From Cacajao melanocephalus (Eukaryota; Chordata; Mammalia; Primates; Pitheciidae), in NCBI GenBank assembly GCA_963573385.1, contig CAUYLG010062797.1, positions 27,687 to 91,686 of the forward strand: a stretch of 64,000 nucleotides of DNA, given 5' to 3'. The notes under the pieces are model-generated. The model did no database searches, was not told where the DNA came from, and saw only the letters and a program-made list of their open reading frames with translations. Numbering within the stretch: position 1 is the stretch's first letter; each line of letters begins with the position of its first letter. The translations under genes were made by a program, and so were the position numbers. This document shows, one piece after another, positions 17,191 to 46,951 of this stretch.

Positions 17191-18914
17191 GTGTGCACTG
17201 CATGCTTACTATCATACATGGCCACACATGCCTGTGGCTGTGAGAAATACTGGTGGTGACAGAGATGATGAGATGCCAGAGAAAAAGATCAGTAGGGTAC
17301 ATGAAGGTGATGAAGATGCTGTGTTAGGTATAATGAAGGACTTAATAAGGTTGAAGGAAAGAGAGGACATTGCATATACCAGGGCCCCTGAGAAATCTGC
17401 CTGGCAACCCAGAAAGGGACATATGGGGGAAAATGCCTTAGTGTAACCAGGTCAGAATTTTCATTCTGGGCAGAACGGGAATTTGAATAATACTGAGTCA
17501 TATATAGCATACAGCTATGGCATTGCATTTATTTCTGCATATAATGCAATAGTAGATGGATTAACCGTGACTTTTACAGATGGAGCCGGGGAGAATGAAG
17601 AGATGTCAGTTGGGCATCAGGCTGGATCTTCACTCTGCTCTATCCTGTCAGTGTTGCTTCACCTGATATCAGGGGTGCAGGACCACTGGCTCTGATCCCA
17701 GGTCCAGTTTAGACCGTGCCTCTACCTGGGTGTGACCCGGGTGCATCTCTTCAGTTCTCAGCCTCCGCTTGCTTTCCGTAAACTTTTGGGGTTAGGTTGG
17801 ACGATCTCTAAAACATGGCCCTGGTGCTCCTTGCCAGTAGAGTGCAGCGGGATTTGGAGGGAGTGGAAACTTAGTGTGAACAGGAGGAGGGCCTCAGGAG
17901 GCAGTAAAAGTTGGCAGGAGGAGAGAAAAAGACGCGCCTAGGGGTGCATATCGCACTAGCCGGCCAAAGGCCCTGACTCCTTAGTTTGCAAGAAGAAGAA
18001 TTACCCAAGGTCCGGCCTCTTTTGCGTAGCCTGGAGCTGAGTCGCAGGCTGAGAAATCCGGTCGGACCAGTGGGGGGCTCTACCAGGCGCAGTCTCAGAA
18101 TGCCCAAGAGCCCCACCGTCGCCCGGGGTCTCCTAGAGGAGTGGGTCGTGGTGGGCGCTGAAGAGCCGTCAAAGAGCGGCAGCCCGCGACCGCGTCGGTT
18201 CTCCCCGGTCTCCAGTCCGCAGACGGCCGCTGCCTCGGCCCCGCCCTCCCACCTCCATTCCTGGCCCCGCGGGCCCGAACGGTCCCTCTCGCAACCGATC
18301 CGCTGGCGGGGGCGCGGGGGTTGCGAATTCCTAGAAGCCTGAAGAGGCTGCCCAGAGTTGGAAGTTCGTATCCCCGAGAATGCTGGAGGTTCCGGCTCAC
18401 ACACCCACTCCAGACACGGAATCGGTAGGGGGTGGGGTGCCGGGAGGAAGAACGCCCCGCTTCTCATCCCCCATCCCCTTGCACCCTGGAGCCTAGCTGC
18501 AAGCGTCCGGCACCCCTGGCTGACTCAGAGGTGGCCGGGTAGCGGGTGGTGGCGGGAGGGGACCAGATAACGGCAGGCCCGAGAGGAGGTCGGAGGCGCC
18601 CAGGGGCTGCGTGGCTACCTCGGGGGCACCCGCCCCACCTCCGCCGCTGAGCCCGGAGGGGGACCGTGAGTCAGATCTCGGGCGCCCGCGGGTCGGGCGG
18701 GGAGGGTGGGCAGGTCAGGAAATGACATCAGAGGCCTGTGCTCGGGGAGCTGGGGTCCGAGCCGGGCCGGGGTGGCGGGGGCGGCGGTGAATGGGGTTGC
18801 GGGGCCGGACCTCGGCGGAGCCTCGGGCCTGGGGCAGGATCCGGGCCCCTTCCTGGGGGTGTTTCCTGCCTGGTCCGCCCTTCCCCGCTCTCCCCGCCCC
18901 CTCTCCGGGCCGCT

Positions 18915-18924
18915 CCTTGTATGG
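18915..18924 (+). promoter_or_regulatory. Near-consensus SRF/CArG box upstream of ZYX
   Basis: CCTTGTATGG matches CC(A/T)6GG with one mismatch. Zyxin is an established SRF/MRTF target gene, and the site lies upstream of the presumed first exon, so a role in serum and actin response is plausible but inferred. Confidence 0.35.
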
Positions 18925-18989
18925 TCTGGGCGCCGCTCTCTCCCCGCCCCCTCCCTCCTCCCTCCCTCCTCCTTCCGTGGGTCCTTCCC

Positions 18990-19085
18990 CGCCCGGCTGG
19001 AGGCTGCTCCGGACCCGGACGCAGAGTCCACGGACCCGGCGCCGAGGTGGCCACCCGAGACGCGGAGCGCACGCTCCGGGCAGCA
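18990..19085 (+). other. ZYX: Presumed non-coding first exon of ZYX
   Basis: The segment upstream of GGGCAGCA|GTGAGG (donor at 19086) is the likely untranslated exon 1. It would splice to an acceptor (CCCAGCAG) about 12-15 bases before the ATG at 19249. The 5' end is uncertain because no transcript data are available. Confidence 0.4.
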
Positions 19086-19248
19086 GTGAGGCGCGGGGAG
19101 CGGCCGGGCAGCCCTACGGGGAGGGGGTTGCGGGCCGCCGGGAGGGGGCGCGTGGGGGTCGCCGAGGGCAGCTGGGACCGCCGGGGGCTCCTGAGCGCGG
19201 CTTGGCGCTGCGTAACCCGGCGACCCACCCCAGCAGCCCGGCCCGGCC

Positions 19249-21003
19249 ATGGCGGCCCCCCGCCCGTCTCCCGCGATCTCCGTTTCGGTCTCGGCTCCGG
19301 CTTTTTACGCCCCGCAGAAGAAGTTCGGCCCTGTGGTGGCCCCAAAGCCCAAAGTGAATCCCTTCCGGCCTGGGGACAGCGAGCCTCCCCCGGCGCCTGG
19401 GGCCCAGCGCGCACAGATGGGCCGGGTCGGCGAAATCCCCCCGCCGCCCCCGGAAGGTATGCAGCGGGGCTTGGGGACCGGACCTCGACTGGCGCTGGGG
19501 TGGGGAGCAGTGGTTTTGGGAATTTGGGGATGTCTGGAAAGGTTGTTGCCGAGGGGGCTGGGCGCAGCCACCCTGTCCCGAGCAGATGTTCTTACCTCAT
19601 CGTGGAGCTCGTGGCTGGGAGCCAGGGCTCCTGGGACCGTTCCAAGTCCCCCGCCTGGGGGTGGGAGGCGAGAATGTGGGCCACGAATCTTCCCCTCTGG
19701 GTCCGTTTTCCGAAGTGTAACGGGAGCTGCACCACTCCTCAGCCGTGCCCCTGGCCTTTCCTGACCCGCTGCTCTCAGGGCGCCCCGCGCCCCTCCTTCG
19801 CTTTCCCACACGCTCTGGGACCCCCGAGAGAGTTCTTGGGTTACGGGTTAGAGCGGTAAACCGAGGGGAACTTGGGTAAGGGTAGACGGACCCCGGCCGA
19901 CGTCTCTCCTCTTCCTACCCCAGACTTTCCCCTGCCACCACCTCCCCTCGCTGGGGATGGTGACGATGCGGAGGGTGCTCTGGGAGGTGCCTTCCCGCCG
20001 CCCCCTCCCCCGATCGAGGAATCGTTTCCCCCTGCGCCTCTGGAGGAGGAGATCTTCCCTTCCCCGCCGCCTCCGCTGGAGGAGGACGGAGGGCCTGAAG
20101 CCCCCATACCGCTCCCACCACAGGTATGGAGACCTGGGAAGGGCGGCTGCACCAAGACACCCCCAAGGAGAGGAGAAGAAGGCCCTTTCTTCTTACCTCC
20201 CCTGCACCTCTGCCCTGTTGGGAGAGCGGGGGATGGAGGCATGGAATAGGTGCTCTGACCTCTAACCCTCTAGCCCAGGGAGAAGGTGAGCAGTATTGAC
20301 CTGGAGATCGACTCTCTGTCCTCACTGCTGGATGACATGACCAAGAATGATCCTTTCAAAGCCCGGGTAAGGGAACGGAGAGTAGGAAAAGCAGGGTCCA
20401 GGGCCAGAGAGACTGGGGATAGAGCTATGGAGGATGGTGTTCTCCTGACTGCATCTCTCTTCCCTCTCCCTCCACTTGCAGGTGTCATCTGGATATGTGC
20501 CCCCACCAGTGGCTACTCCATTCATTTCCAAGTCCAGTACTAAGCCTGCAGCCGGGGGCACAGCACCCTTGCCTCCTTGGAAAGCCCCTTCCAGCTCCCA
20601 GCCTCTGCCCCAAGCTCCCGCTCCCAGCCAGACACAGTTCTCCATTCAACCCCAGCCCCAGCCCCAGGCTAAGCCTCAGGTCCAACTCCATGTCCAGCCC
20701 CAGCCCCAGCCTGTGTCTTTGGCTAACACCCAGCCCCGAGGTCCCCCAGCCTCGTCTCCGGCACCAGCCCCTAAGTTTTCTCCAGTGACTCCTAAGTTTA
20801 CTCCTGTGGCTTCCAAGTTTAGTCCTGGAGCCCCAGGTGGACCTGGGTCACAGCCAAATCAAAAATTGGGACACCCCGAAGCTATTTCCGCTGGCACAGG
20901 CACCCCTCAACCTCCCAGCTTCACCTATGCTCAGCAGAGGGAGAAGCCCCGAGTGCAGGAGAAACAGCACCCTGTGCCCCCACCGGCTCAGAACCAAAAC
21001 CAG
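19249..21003 (+). CDS. ZYX: ZYX coding exons 2-5: proline-rich half
   Basis: These exons encode residues 1-341: [20 protein letters not shown], the ActA-like motifs in exon 3, the conserved helix [17 protein letters not shown] in exon 4, and the Pro/Gln/Ser-rich exon 5 with its QPQPQPQ tract and three Lys-Phe-x-Pro-like repeats ([19 protein letters not shown]). This part binds alpha-actinin and the EVH1 domains of Ena/VASP. Introns 2-4 are short (467, 150 and 115 bp) and contain no repeats. Confidence 0.95.
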
Positions 21004-24000
21004 GTGAGGGATTGTGGTAGGACAAGGCTGGGACCCGGGCACTGGGGCGGGACTGAGTCAGGAGCGAGTATCAGCATGAAAGTGACTGGAGAGTCAGGGT
21101 GGACATAGGGGTGGTGGGATAGGAATTCTTATCCTGTGGGGTTAGCCTGGTGAAACAATGGTAAGAAAATGCTCTTCTGGAGAAGAGGCCTGGCTGGGTG
21201 TCGGGCTGGGTGGGGCCTGACTGGGAGGGTGCAGAGAGCACAGTCTCTGAATTAGGAGGAGGAGGATCTGGTGGACCTTTCCTTGTGACTTTGTCCCAGA
21301 ATGTTACAGGGAGGGATGAGATCACCAGTCCCACCTTGGTTTTTCCCATTCTTGGTTCTTGTGTTAATCTCCCTGCTCCTCTGAGCACTCTTTCTGCCCG
21401 AGGGCTTGGAGATAAGTCAGCCCCAGTAAACATGGGCTGAGCCAGCATCCACCAAGTGCCAGGCACTGTGCCCTGTGCCCAGGAGACTGGGACACGAGAG
21501 GGAAGAGATCTCTGCAAGAAGCTCGGCCTTCAGGTGTCAGATGAACCTGGGATGGAATTCCTGGTTTAGCTTCTCCCAAGTCCTTAGACTGGGCAAGTTA
21601 GGTGAACCCTGAGCCTCAGTTTCTCCATCTTTAACATTATCTACTCCATACAGTGGTTGTGAAGATTAGGTGAGCTAATACCTAGAGAGTGTTGGGTTCT
21701 GTATCTAGCACATCAATACTCAAAATAGAAAAACCGTAATTACACAATGGTTCTTGCCTTCCAGTTCAGGAGGTAAGATCGTCCAATTTCTGGTGACTAA
21801 GATGACTCTGATGGTCATTCAGTCCAAGCATCCATACTGATAATGTGGATGTCTACATACCCTTAGACACAGCATAGGAAAAAATACCAGGGGCCAGTGA
21901 GCTTTGCAGGGACTCCCGACCCTCAGACCCAGGAGTCAACTCGGGGCCTGGCAAGTTAGGAAAGGCTTTGAAGGATGGGCAGGACTTAAGAATCCAGAGA
22001 GGAAAGGGATGTTTGGAGAACAGAAAGTGGAAGGTTCCTGTGGGAAAATGATAGAATTTTACTTGGAGAGGCAAAGGGGGCTGGAGGGAGTAAGAGGTGA
22101 AGTGGCCCACCCAAGGAGCTCTTGAGCACTGGAGAGTCTTATGATTTTTGAGTAGGTGTGGGGTGGGTCAGGAGGGCTGGTGAAAGCAGTGTCTTTGGAA
22201 GCTTTCTGGAAAGTTTCACCAGCAGAGAGGTGTATTCGAGGGAGGTCAGTGCTGCGTGCATGTTCACTCTTGGGCGATAGTAACATTAGTTGCAATGAAA
22301 AATCAGCCCTGCATGTGAGCACTGTGTGCCAGAGCTATTGGGAAGGCAGAGCCTCTGAGACAGCAAGCGATGAGCAATTGGAAGACAAGGCTGTGGGGAA
22401 GAGGAAAAAAAAAATCTTCAGGGCGATTTGGAGATTGGGGGTATGGGTGGATGACAGTATTGCTGACAAAATAGAGAAGTCCAGAAGGGGAAATGGTTTG
22501 ATGGGAAGAGGTGGGGTCCAGCTGTCATATGGTTGAGCAACAGGTCCCAAGAGGACTTTCAGCTGGGGCCGTCATTCAGTTAGAAATGCAGGGCCAGGTT
22601 TCAGGAGAGGGCCAGGGACGTCTGGCGTGGTAGTGGGGTACAGTGACACTGTGACACTGAAGGGTCAGGGTCAGAGCTGAGGAGCTTCCCAGGGAGTGCG
22701 GGGATCAGGGACCGGGAGGTGCAGGAAGAAGAGTCAGGGCGCACTTGGAGAAGACAGCTGAGCTCTTGAGCGGGGGCGTTGGAGGGAGTGAGGACTCAAG
22801 GCTAGAGATTAGACTGTTGGGAATTGGCAACAGTCTTGGGATGGCCCGTTTGTGCCCTGTGGTGGGAACACAGTGTGAGGAGCGGAGGGTGAGTGCGTGG
22901 GGAGAAGTGAGGCTGTTGGTGGGTCCTGGTCTTAAAGATTGGCAGGGAAAAGGAGGAAGGGGAGGACTGTGTCAGTGGTGTGAGTGTGGTATGTGTGTGT
23001 GCGTATGTGAATAGATGAGCGGTGCGTGTGTGAATGGTGTGTGTATTAGTGTGTGGGTGTGGGTATGGCATATGTGTAGGTGAGTGTATGTGGATGTGTG
23101 AGCATGAATGTATAAGTGGTTGTGTGATGTGTGTGGTGTGACTGTATGTATGAAAGTATGTGTATGTAAGTATGTGCATGTGTGTGTGAAGGTGTGTGTG
23201 TGAGGTGTGTCTGTGATGTGTATGGTGTGTGGTTGTGTGTATATGTGTGAAAGTATGTGCACAAGCGAATGTGGTGCACATACACACCAAGTGTTGGTTG
23301 TATACGTATATATACATGAGTGGTGTGTGTGAATGTGTGGTGTGGTATTTTTTTTTTTTTTGATGGGACAGAGTGCAGGCTGTCGCCCAGGCTGGAGTGC
23401 AGTGGTGTGATCTTGGCTCACTGCAGCCTCCGCCTCCTGGGCTCCAGCAATTCTCCTGCCTCAGCCTCCTGAGTAGCTGAGATGACAGGCACTTGCCACC
23501 ACACCCGGCTAATTTTTGTTTTTTTAGTAGAGACAGGGTTTCACCATGTTGGCCAGGCTGGTTTTGAACTCCTGACCTCAAGTGATCTGCTCGCCTCGGC
23601 CTCCCAAAGTGCTGGGATCACAGGCGTGAGCCACCGCACCTGGCCTGGTGTGGTATATCTGAGTGTGAGTATGCACATGAGTGGTGGGTGTGTATGGTAT
23701 ATGTGTGTGAATGTGAGTGCATGAGGGGTGTGGTATTTGAGTGTATGTGTGTGTTGTGGTTATGTGTGTGTGCATGTGAGTGGTGTGTATGGGTATGTAT
23801 GTGTGAGGATGTGAGTGTGAGTCTGTGATGTGTATGTGGTTTTCTCAAGTTAGGGGAGAAGGTTACTTGTGTAACCTGGGGAAGCAGCTGACGGAGGGTG
23901 AGTGTTGTGGGAGAGGAGGGGCAGGTTGCTTCAGGCCCTGGAGGAGATCTTGGTGATGTCTTCTCCCCCTAGAGGCATCCCAGACAGCAAGGACAGGGTG

Positions 24001-27000
24001 GCTGCAGTGTGGAGGGGAAGGACGATGAGGGAGCTTAAGCTGGCAGGCTTCCATGTTCTCAGCCATGTGCGAGTTGAGGTCACGGTGCAATTGAGGGGGT
24101 GAAGCAGGTGGGGGCTCAGGAGATGGAGAGGTCTGGAACAGCTGCGGTGGGGAAGGCAGAGCTGGAGGGCTCAAGGGCTCTGCAGTGTTGTGAGCTCACT
24201 CTGCAGTGTTCAGCCATCTCTCCACTGCTTTCTGCAGCTCGGAAGCAGAAACAGGAAGTGGGTGGTGGTGTGACTTGGGGTTGGAGACTGGGCCAGATAG
24301 CTGCGGGTGGCTGCAGGTGCCTGCAGGGACAGTGAGCCTTGCAGGAGTAGATGGTCAAGGGGCCAGGCCGGGGCATGGAGGACAAAGTCCAGGGGTGGGT
24401 TGGGGGTGGGAGAACTAAAGCTTTTCTGGGTTCATGTAGTAGGTGTGATTGGGGAAGAGGAGAGGCAGATAATGGCTGGCAAGGGACTTGGAGGTAATTG
24501 TGAGGTCAAGAGTGTCCCATGGTGGAAGGTGACTGAGATGGAGGGAAGTTTGGCACTGGTGCAGGCTGGCAGAGGGGACAGTCCTGGATAGTGTCCTGGT
24601 GAATGGGGATGCCCATGGAAAGTGATGCAGTTGAGGATTCTATGCTTCTGAAGGACGAGCCGGGCATTTAGAATGGCACTGGAGAGCAAGGACTGACAGA
24701 GCCCCTTCACTCTGCCCTCAAGATGCCAGGAAGGGAAGATGGGAGGAGACAAAGTTGAAGCGAGTGTTCCAGGGAACATGTCAGTTAGAGATGGCAGGAT
24801 ATTAAGGGAAAGTGACTAAGGTCTGGAGAGTTGGACTTCTGTGGGCGCATGCTTCCTGGGCAGAAAGGACGCAACTTTGGGTACAGACAGGGGTCGGGGT
24901 GGGGGGCAGTGAAGTCAGGGCTGAGGGGAGAGGGGCTGGGGAGGAGGTAGCAGGGAGGCTGTGGAGGTTCCAGGTGTTATGGGAATGAAGGCATCTGCAG
25001 GTAGCACACTCAGGGATGGGGTCACAGTCCTGGGTAGGCTTTTCCAGACATAGAAAATACCCACCCAGTGCACGTGCTCCTGTGGGAGTGTCTCCTGGCG
25101 GGGCTGATGCAGGGCAGACAGCCCCTCCCAGAGTTCTCAGGGTTACTGGCAGTGCTGTCCTTAACATCCATCCCCCACTCCGGTCCCTGGGATCCCCAAA
25201 TGGGAGGTTGGGCTGGCGTAGGGGGTGGCCTTTGGACCTTCTCTGAGGCTGCTGGGGAAGGACCTGAGTGAGCTAGTCCAGAAGCCCCTCACTTGAGGGA
25301 TGGGGTCTCTGTGTGTGGGTGGGGCTGGGCTCCTGCAGACAGCTCTGGGGGTTTAACCTGCAATTCCTGCCTGTGTTGTATCCTCACGCTGACAGGGGCT
25401 GCTCAGCAGCAGGCAGGCCGGGTAGGTGTGTGTGCGCGTGTGTGCACGCCATTGCGTGCCTCTGTTCCATGGGGGCGATGTCCGAGCATGCTCTGTGGAG
25501 TTGATGCGTGGCCCTGGAGTGTCCGGTGCTTCAGTGACCCGAGCTGCTGTGTGCGTGGCCTCCGTCCGCTCAGTCATTCTGGCCTGTCTGTGACTGCTCA
25601 GGGGGTTTGGGCAAAGTGGGTGGAAATGTCTTGGTGGACGAGATCCAGGCTTACATCCCCTTCCCCTGTTATCTGTGTGGTGCTGGGGATGGTGGGGGTG
25701 GGAGAACAAAGGAGAAGCTTTCAGGGTCTAGCCTGAGCATCTGGGACACAAGCTGGGAGCTAAGACCTCCTCGGAAGAAGCCGGGTAGGCTAGCCTGGGG
25801 AGTTCTGGGAGGCAGCGGCCCTCAAGAGTGTGAAGAAAGTGTTGGGATTGCAGGTCCGCTCCCCGGGGGCCCCAGGGCCCCTGACTCTGAAGGAGGTGGA
25901 GGAGCTGGAGCAGCTGACTCAGCAGCTAATGCAGGACATGGAGCATCCTCAGAGGCAGTCAGTGGCCGCCAATGGTGAGCCCACCCCACCAGGTCACCCC
26001 CACCCTGCCCCACATCCCGGTGTGGGCCTGGGCTGTGGCTCCACTCCCCATCTGAGCTGGCTGATCCCTCACAGCCCTTCATACTTCCTTCAATTTATTG
26101 CCATCTTCTCCGGCCTTCCCAGAACTCTGCGGCCGATGCCATCAGCCCCTGGCCCGGGCGCAGCCGGCCGTCCGTGCCCTGGGGCAGCTGTTCCACATCA
26201 CCTGCTTCACCTGCCACCAGTGCACCCAGCAGCTCCAGGGCCAGCAGTTCTATAGCCTGGAGGGGTCGCCGTACTGCGAGGGCTGCTACACTGTGAGTAG
26301 GGCTGTGCCGGGCAGTCGGGCCCTGGAAGGCGGCTGTGGGGTGCTGGTTCCTAGCCAACCTCCTCATGCTGCCTCCTCAGGACACCCTGGAGAAGTGCAG
26401 CACCTGCGGGCAGCCCATCACCGACCGCATGCTGAGGGCCACGGGCAAAGCCTACCATCCGCAGTGCTTCACCTGTGTGGTCTGTGCCCGCCCCCTGGAG
26501 GGCACCTCCTTCATCGTGGACCAGGCCAACCGGCCCCATTGTGTCCCCGACTACCACAAGTGAGGACCTGCCTTCTGGGCTCCGGCCGCGCTTGGTCTGG
26601 TAGTCAGGCTGCTTGCTACCCCAGCCTCAGGACAGCCCAAACCCCTGGTCTTGCTTTCTGGTCCCATGTCCTATCTGTAGGCAGCAGGACCAAGTCATCT
26701 TGATGTAGCTGTCCAGGGACTTTAGGCCTGGGCATGGAGTCCTACTGCTGGCTAGTCCCTCCCTCGCCCTTGATGCACTGAGGCTTATTTTGGGTGTATG
26801 TCAGCATTTAGTGAAGTGGGCTAGAGTGACTTCATTTCACACACAGGCTGTGTTCTAAAAGTTCTTTTGGAGATCAGCTATTTGGAATACTGGTTTCTCC
26901 ACAGAAACAGTGTTTAGAAGGTGGCTACTTTCTCAGGCTAATCTGCAGAACCTCAGTGCAGCTGTGGGAACAGTGCACAATCTGACCCCCACCTCTGAGG

Positions 27001-28290
27001 GGTGTTTGGGGGAAACGCTTTCAGGATTCTGGGGGTGGCCATGACTCACATCCCTCCACACTGCCAGGCAGTCAGGGCAGAGGCAGTGGTGCGTGGGGGT
27101 GGGAGGATTGGGGGAAGGCGAGGATCAGGGAACCAGGATGGGATGGGAGGGGTGCTTCAGGGCTGGCTTTCTGTAGGAGCTGCAGTGTGAATGGGGCAGT
27201 AAGGTTGGACCGTGGTTGGTGTGCTGGAGAGTGACTCTCCCTTGCTTTGGAAGAGTGACTGGTGAGGCAAGAAATTCCCTTTGATGAGGGCGAGATGTGG
27301 TGGCTCCGTCTTAGGCCCTCCTGTGAGCTTCCTCCACCTAGAGACACAGGGCAGTCTTTGCTGCACAACCTGGCTTCTGCTTGTGCACACAGGGTTTGAA
27401 AGCCCTGGCCCCCCTGGGCTAACTGTTGGCCATTTCTACCCCTCCCAGGCAGTACGCCCCGAGGTGCTCCGTCTGCTCGGAGCCCATCATGCCTGAGCCT
27501 GGCCGAGATGAGACCGTGCGAGTGGTTGCCCTGGACAAGAACTTCCACATGAAGTGTTACAAGTGTGAGGTCAGCCACCCCTCTGGGCTCCTTGGGCTGG
27601 CTTCGACCAGGAGGTGGTGGGAGATGCTGCTTACTAACTGGGTGGTGGAAAGCACCAGCATTTAGCAAACAGGGCTGTGAGTTTGAGGGTGGCTCATGGT
27701 AGCACCCCCATCTGCCCTGCCCAAATGCTTCCTTGCCATTACAGGAAAGAGGTCTGGGGGGGCTTCTGAGGTCACTTTGAGTCATAGAGAAGCCAAGAAA
27801 GGGGACCAGCCAATAGGAGGGAAGGACGGACATGGTGTTTTACTGTAGCAGGGGATGGGGAGTCAGGAGCTGAGAGATCTTCGAATGGAGGTGAAGCAGG
27901 ATGGGAGAGGCCCCAAAACCTCTATTTTATTAGGGTAGTGGTGGGCAGGGGAGCATGTGCCTTGGAAGCAGCTCTACCCTCAGCTTGCCCTCTTGCAGGA
28001 AGGGCCTAGTGGGTGACTGGAAGTGGGATAGGGATGGGGACTTGGGTGTGGCTGGAAAGTTAGATGACACCAGCTCTGAGCCATGAAGCATCTTTCTAAT
28101 CTAAGATAGAGCTGCGCGGGGTGGGGTGGTGTGGAGCAGGGCAGGGGCCGTCGGTCCAGTGCCCCTCACCCTTCCTTCTTCCCAGGACTGCGGGAAGCCC
28201 CTGTCGATCGAGGCAGATGACAATGGCTGCTTCCCCCTGGACGGTCACGTGCTCTGTCGGAAGTGCCACACTGCTCGAGCCCAGACCTGA
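19249..28290 (+). CDS. ZYX: Zyxin (ZYX), complete coding region in nine exons
   Basis: Coding exons: 19249-19456, 19924-20123, 20274-20366, 20482-21003, 25854-25974, 26123-26292, 26381-26559, 27449-27569, 28186-28290. All introns are GT-AG and the phases join to 572 residues, the length of human zyxin. Zyxin is a focal-adhesion and stress-fibre adaptor that recruits Ena/VASP proteins and alpha-actinin and also shuttles to the nucleus. Visible parts are an N-terminal alpha-actinin-binding region, ActA-like proline motifs (FPLPPPP at about 71, FPPPPPP at about 93, FPPAPL, FPSPPPP), a Gln/Pro-rich middle, a leucine-rich nuclear export signal at about 351-366, and three C-terminal LIM zinc fingers at about 384-570 with the expected Cys/His ligands. 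The start is the first ATG, in a strong Kozak context (GGCCATGGCG). It lies tail to tail with EPHA1. No disabling change is seen. Confidence 0.97.
22975..23835 (+). repeat. TG-rich variable simple repeat split by an Alu
   Basis: Degenerate TGTG/TATG/GTGAATG repeats lie at about 22975-23345 and 23647-23835 on either side of a minus-strand Alu. The 259-residue His/Thr-rich open frame on the minus strand is a product of this repeat. Confidence 0.85.
23347..23646 (-). mobile_element. Alu inserted into the TG-rich repeat
   Basis: Full-length minus-strand Alu, from the T tract after GTGTGGTA to CGCACCTGGCC. GGTGTGGTAT occurs on both sides (about 23338-23347 and 23647-23656), which is a likely target-site duplication. 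Confidence 0.9.
25854..28290 (+). CDS. ZYX: ZYX coding exons 6-10: export signal and three LIM domains
   Basis: Exon 6 encodes [20 protein letters not shown], the leucine-rich export signal. LIM1 starts with [10 protein letters not shown] in exon 7, LIM2 with [10 protein letters not shown] in exon 8, and LIM3 with [10 protein letters not shown] in exon 9, finishing in exon 10 (CGKPLS...[11 protein letters not shown]). Each LIM shows the CxxC...HxxC-CxxC...CxxC/H/D pattern of a double zinc finger. The stop TGA is at 28288-28290. Confidence 0.95.
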
Positions 28291-28690
28291 GTGAGGAATG
28301 GCCCTCTGCAGACCGCAGCCCATGCCCACTGTGGACCACCCACACTGAGACCACCTGCCCCCACCTCAGTTATTGTTTTGATGTCTAGCCCCTCCCATTC
28401 CCAGCCCCATGCTAGCATCCCAGGTGCTCTGACCCTGGGCCCGAGGTGGCCTGGGGGTGCAGAGTTCCCTGCCCTGGGGTCTAGTCCTCGCCTATCCTGC
28501 AGGGACTGCCCACCGTCCTCCAGGACCCCACCTGAGGGGCACCAGGTTTAGTGCTGCTGCTTTCACTGCTGCACCACGCCCTCGGCCGGCCCCCGAGCAG
28601 CCTTTGTACTCCCTCCAGGACGTCCCCACCCTCCCCTGTGCTGCCAGGTTGTAGCTATAGCTACAAATAAAAAAACCTTGTTTTCCAGAA
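28291..28690 (+). terminator. ZYX: ZYX 3' UTR and poly(A) signal
   Basis: About 400 bp of untranslated sequence ends in the canonical AATAAA at 28666-28671, followed by a G/T-rich stretch (CCTTGTTTTCC). Cleavage is expected near 28685-28695. Confidence 0.85.
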
Positions 28691-28744
28691 TTCTCAGTAG
28701 TTGGCTCTTTTGTAGTGCCTACCACCCTCATGGGTGGGATGGAG

Positions 28745-29030
28745 GCAGAAAATCAGTTCCTGTTTATGTACAAAAATATATATGTGTATATATGTATATG
28801 TATTAAACCCCCAACTCCCTGCCATGATCACCTTGTTACTTTTACCCCCACCTCCCTTTTAAAACAAAGAGGTTTCTGGGGTGCAGAGCGGGGTTCCGAA
28901 AGTGGGCAGGAGCAGCACTGATAGCCTACGTCTGGTAGGCCGTGGAAAGGGACACAGGGAGTGACCGTGAGTGACCTTGGCCCCGTCCTTGCTCCTTGTT
29001 CCCTGACTGGGGGTGGGGTGAGAGGAGGGC
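28745..29030 (-). terminator. EPHA1: EPHA1 3' UTR with probable poly(A) site
   Basis: Downstream of the EPHA1 stop no AATAAA is present on the minus strand. A variant CATAAA (complement of 28763-28768) is the best candidate, placing the EPHA1 end about 50 bp from the ZYX poly(A) site. A TA-rich microsatellite (about 28776-28802) lies beside it. Confidence 0.4.
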
Positions 29031-46705
<17,675 letters not shown>

Positions 46706-46951
46706 GGCGCCTGGCAGGGACCTGGGACAGTGGCCCGGACAGCAGGGCCAGGTCGCGAGGGACTGGGCGAGCCGGGCGGGGGCGGGGGGCGGGGCCAGCG
46801 CCGGGGGCGGAGTCCCGGCCTCACCTGGTTCACCTTCTTAAAGGGACAGCAGGGCAGGAAAGAAACTTGCTAGGCAGGTAATCAAATTCCAAAACTCGAG
46901 ACGTCTTGACCCGAATGAGGCTGCGGGCGCCGCCTAGTAGGTGGGATTAAG

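Larger units (their letters stand above)
17930..19900. promoter_or_regulatory. ZYX: CpG island and promoter region of ZYX
   Basis: A long GC- and CpG-rich block covers the presumed non-coding first exon and coding exon 2. It contains two AP-1-like sites (TGACTCA 18521-18527, TGAGTCA 18667-18673), a CRE-like TGACATCA (about 18724-18731) and many GC boxes (CCCCGCCC). No TATA box is obvious. Long open frames here on both strands are caused by the scarcity of stop codons in GC-rich DNA. Confidence 0.75.
21004..25853 (+). other. ZYX intron 5 (4.85 kb)
   Basis: The largest ZYX intron. It is GA-rich on the + strand and mostly unique, with a MIR-like piece near 21570-21700 and a TG-rich simple-sequence block at about 22975-23835 that is interrupted by one Alu. 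I see no further exon. Confidence 0.8.

Noticed and set aside
17871..19859. Open frames of 100-373 codons on both strands in the ZYX CpG island
   Set aside because: GC-rich DNA has few stop codons. These frames overlap the true ZYX exon in other frames, show Pro/Arg/Gly-rich low complexity, and lack recognisable domains.
22802..23581. 259-codon His/Thr-rich open frame on the minus strand
   Set aside because: It runs over the TG-rich simple repeat and an Alu. The composition is explained by the repeat alone.
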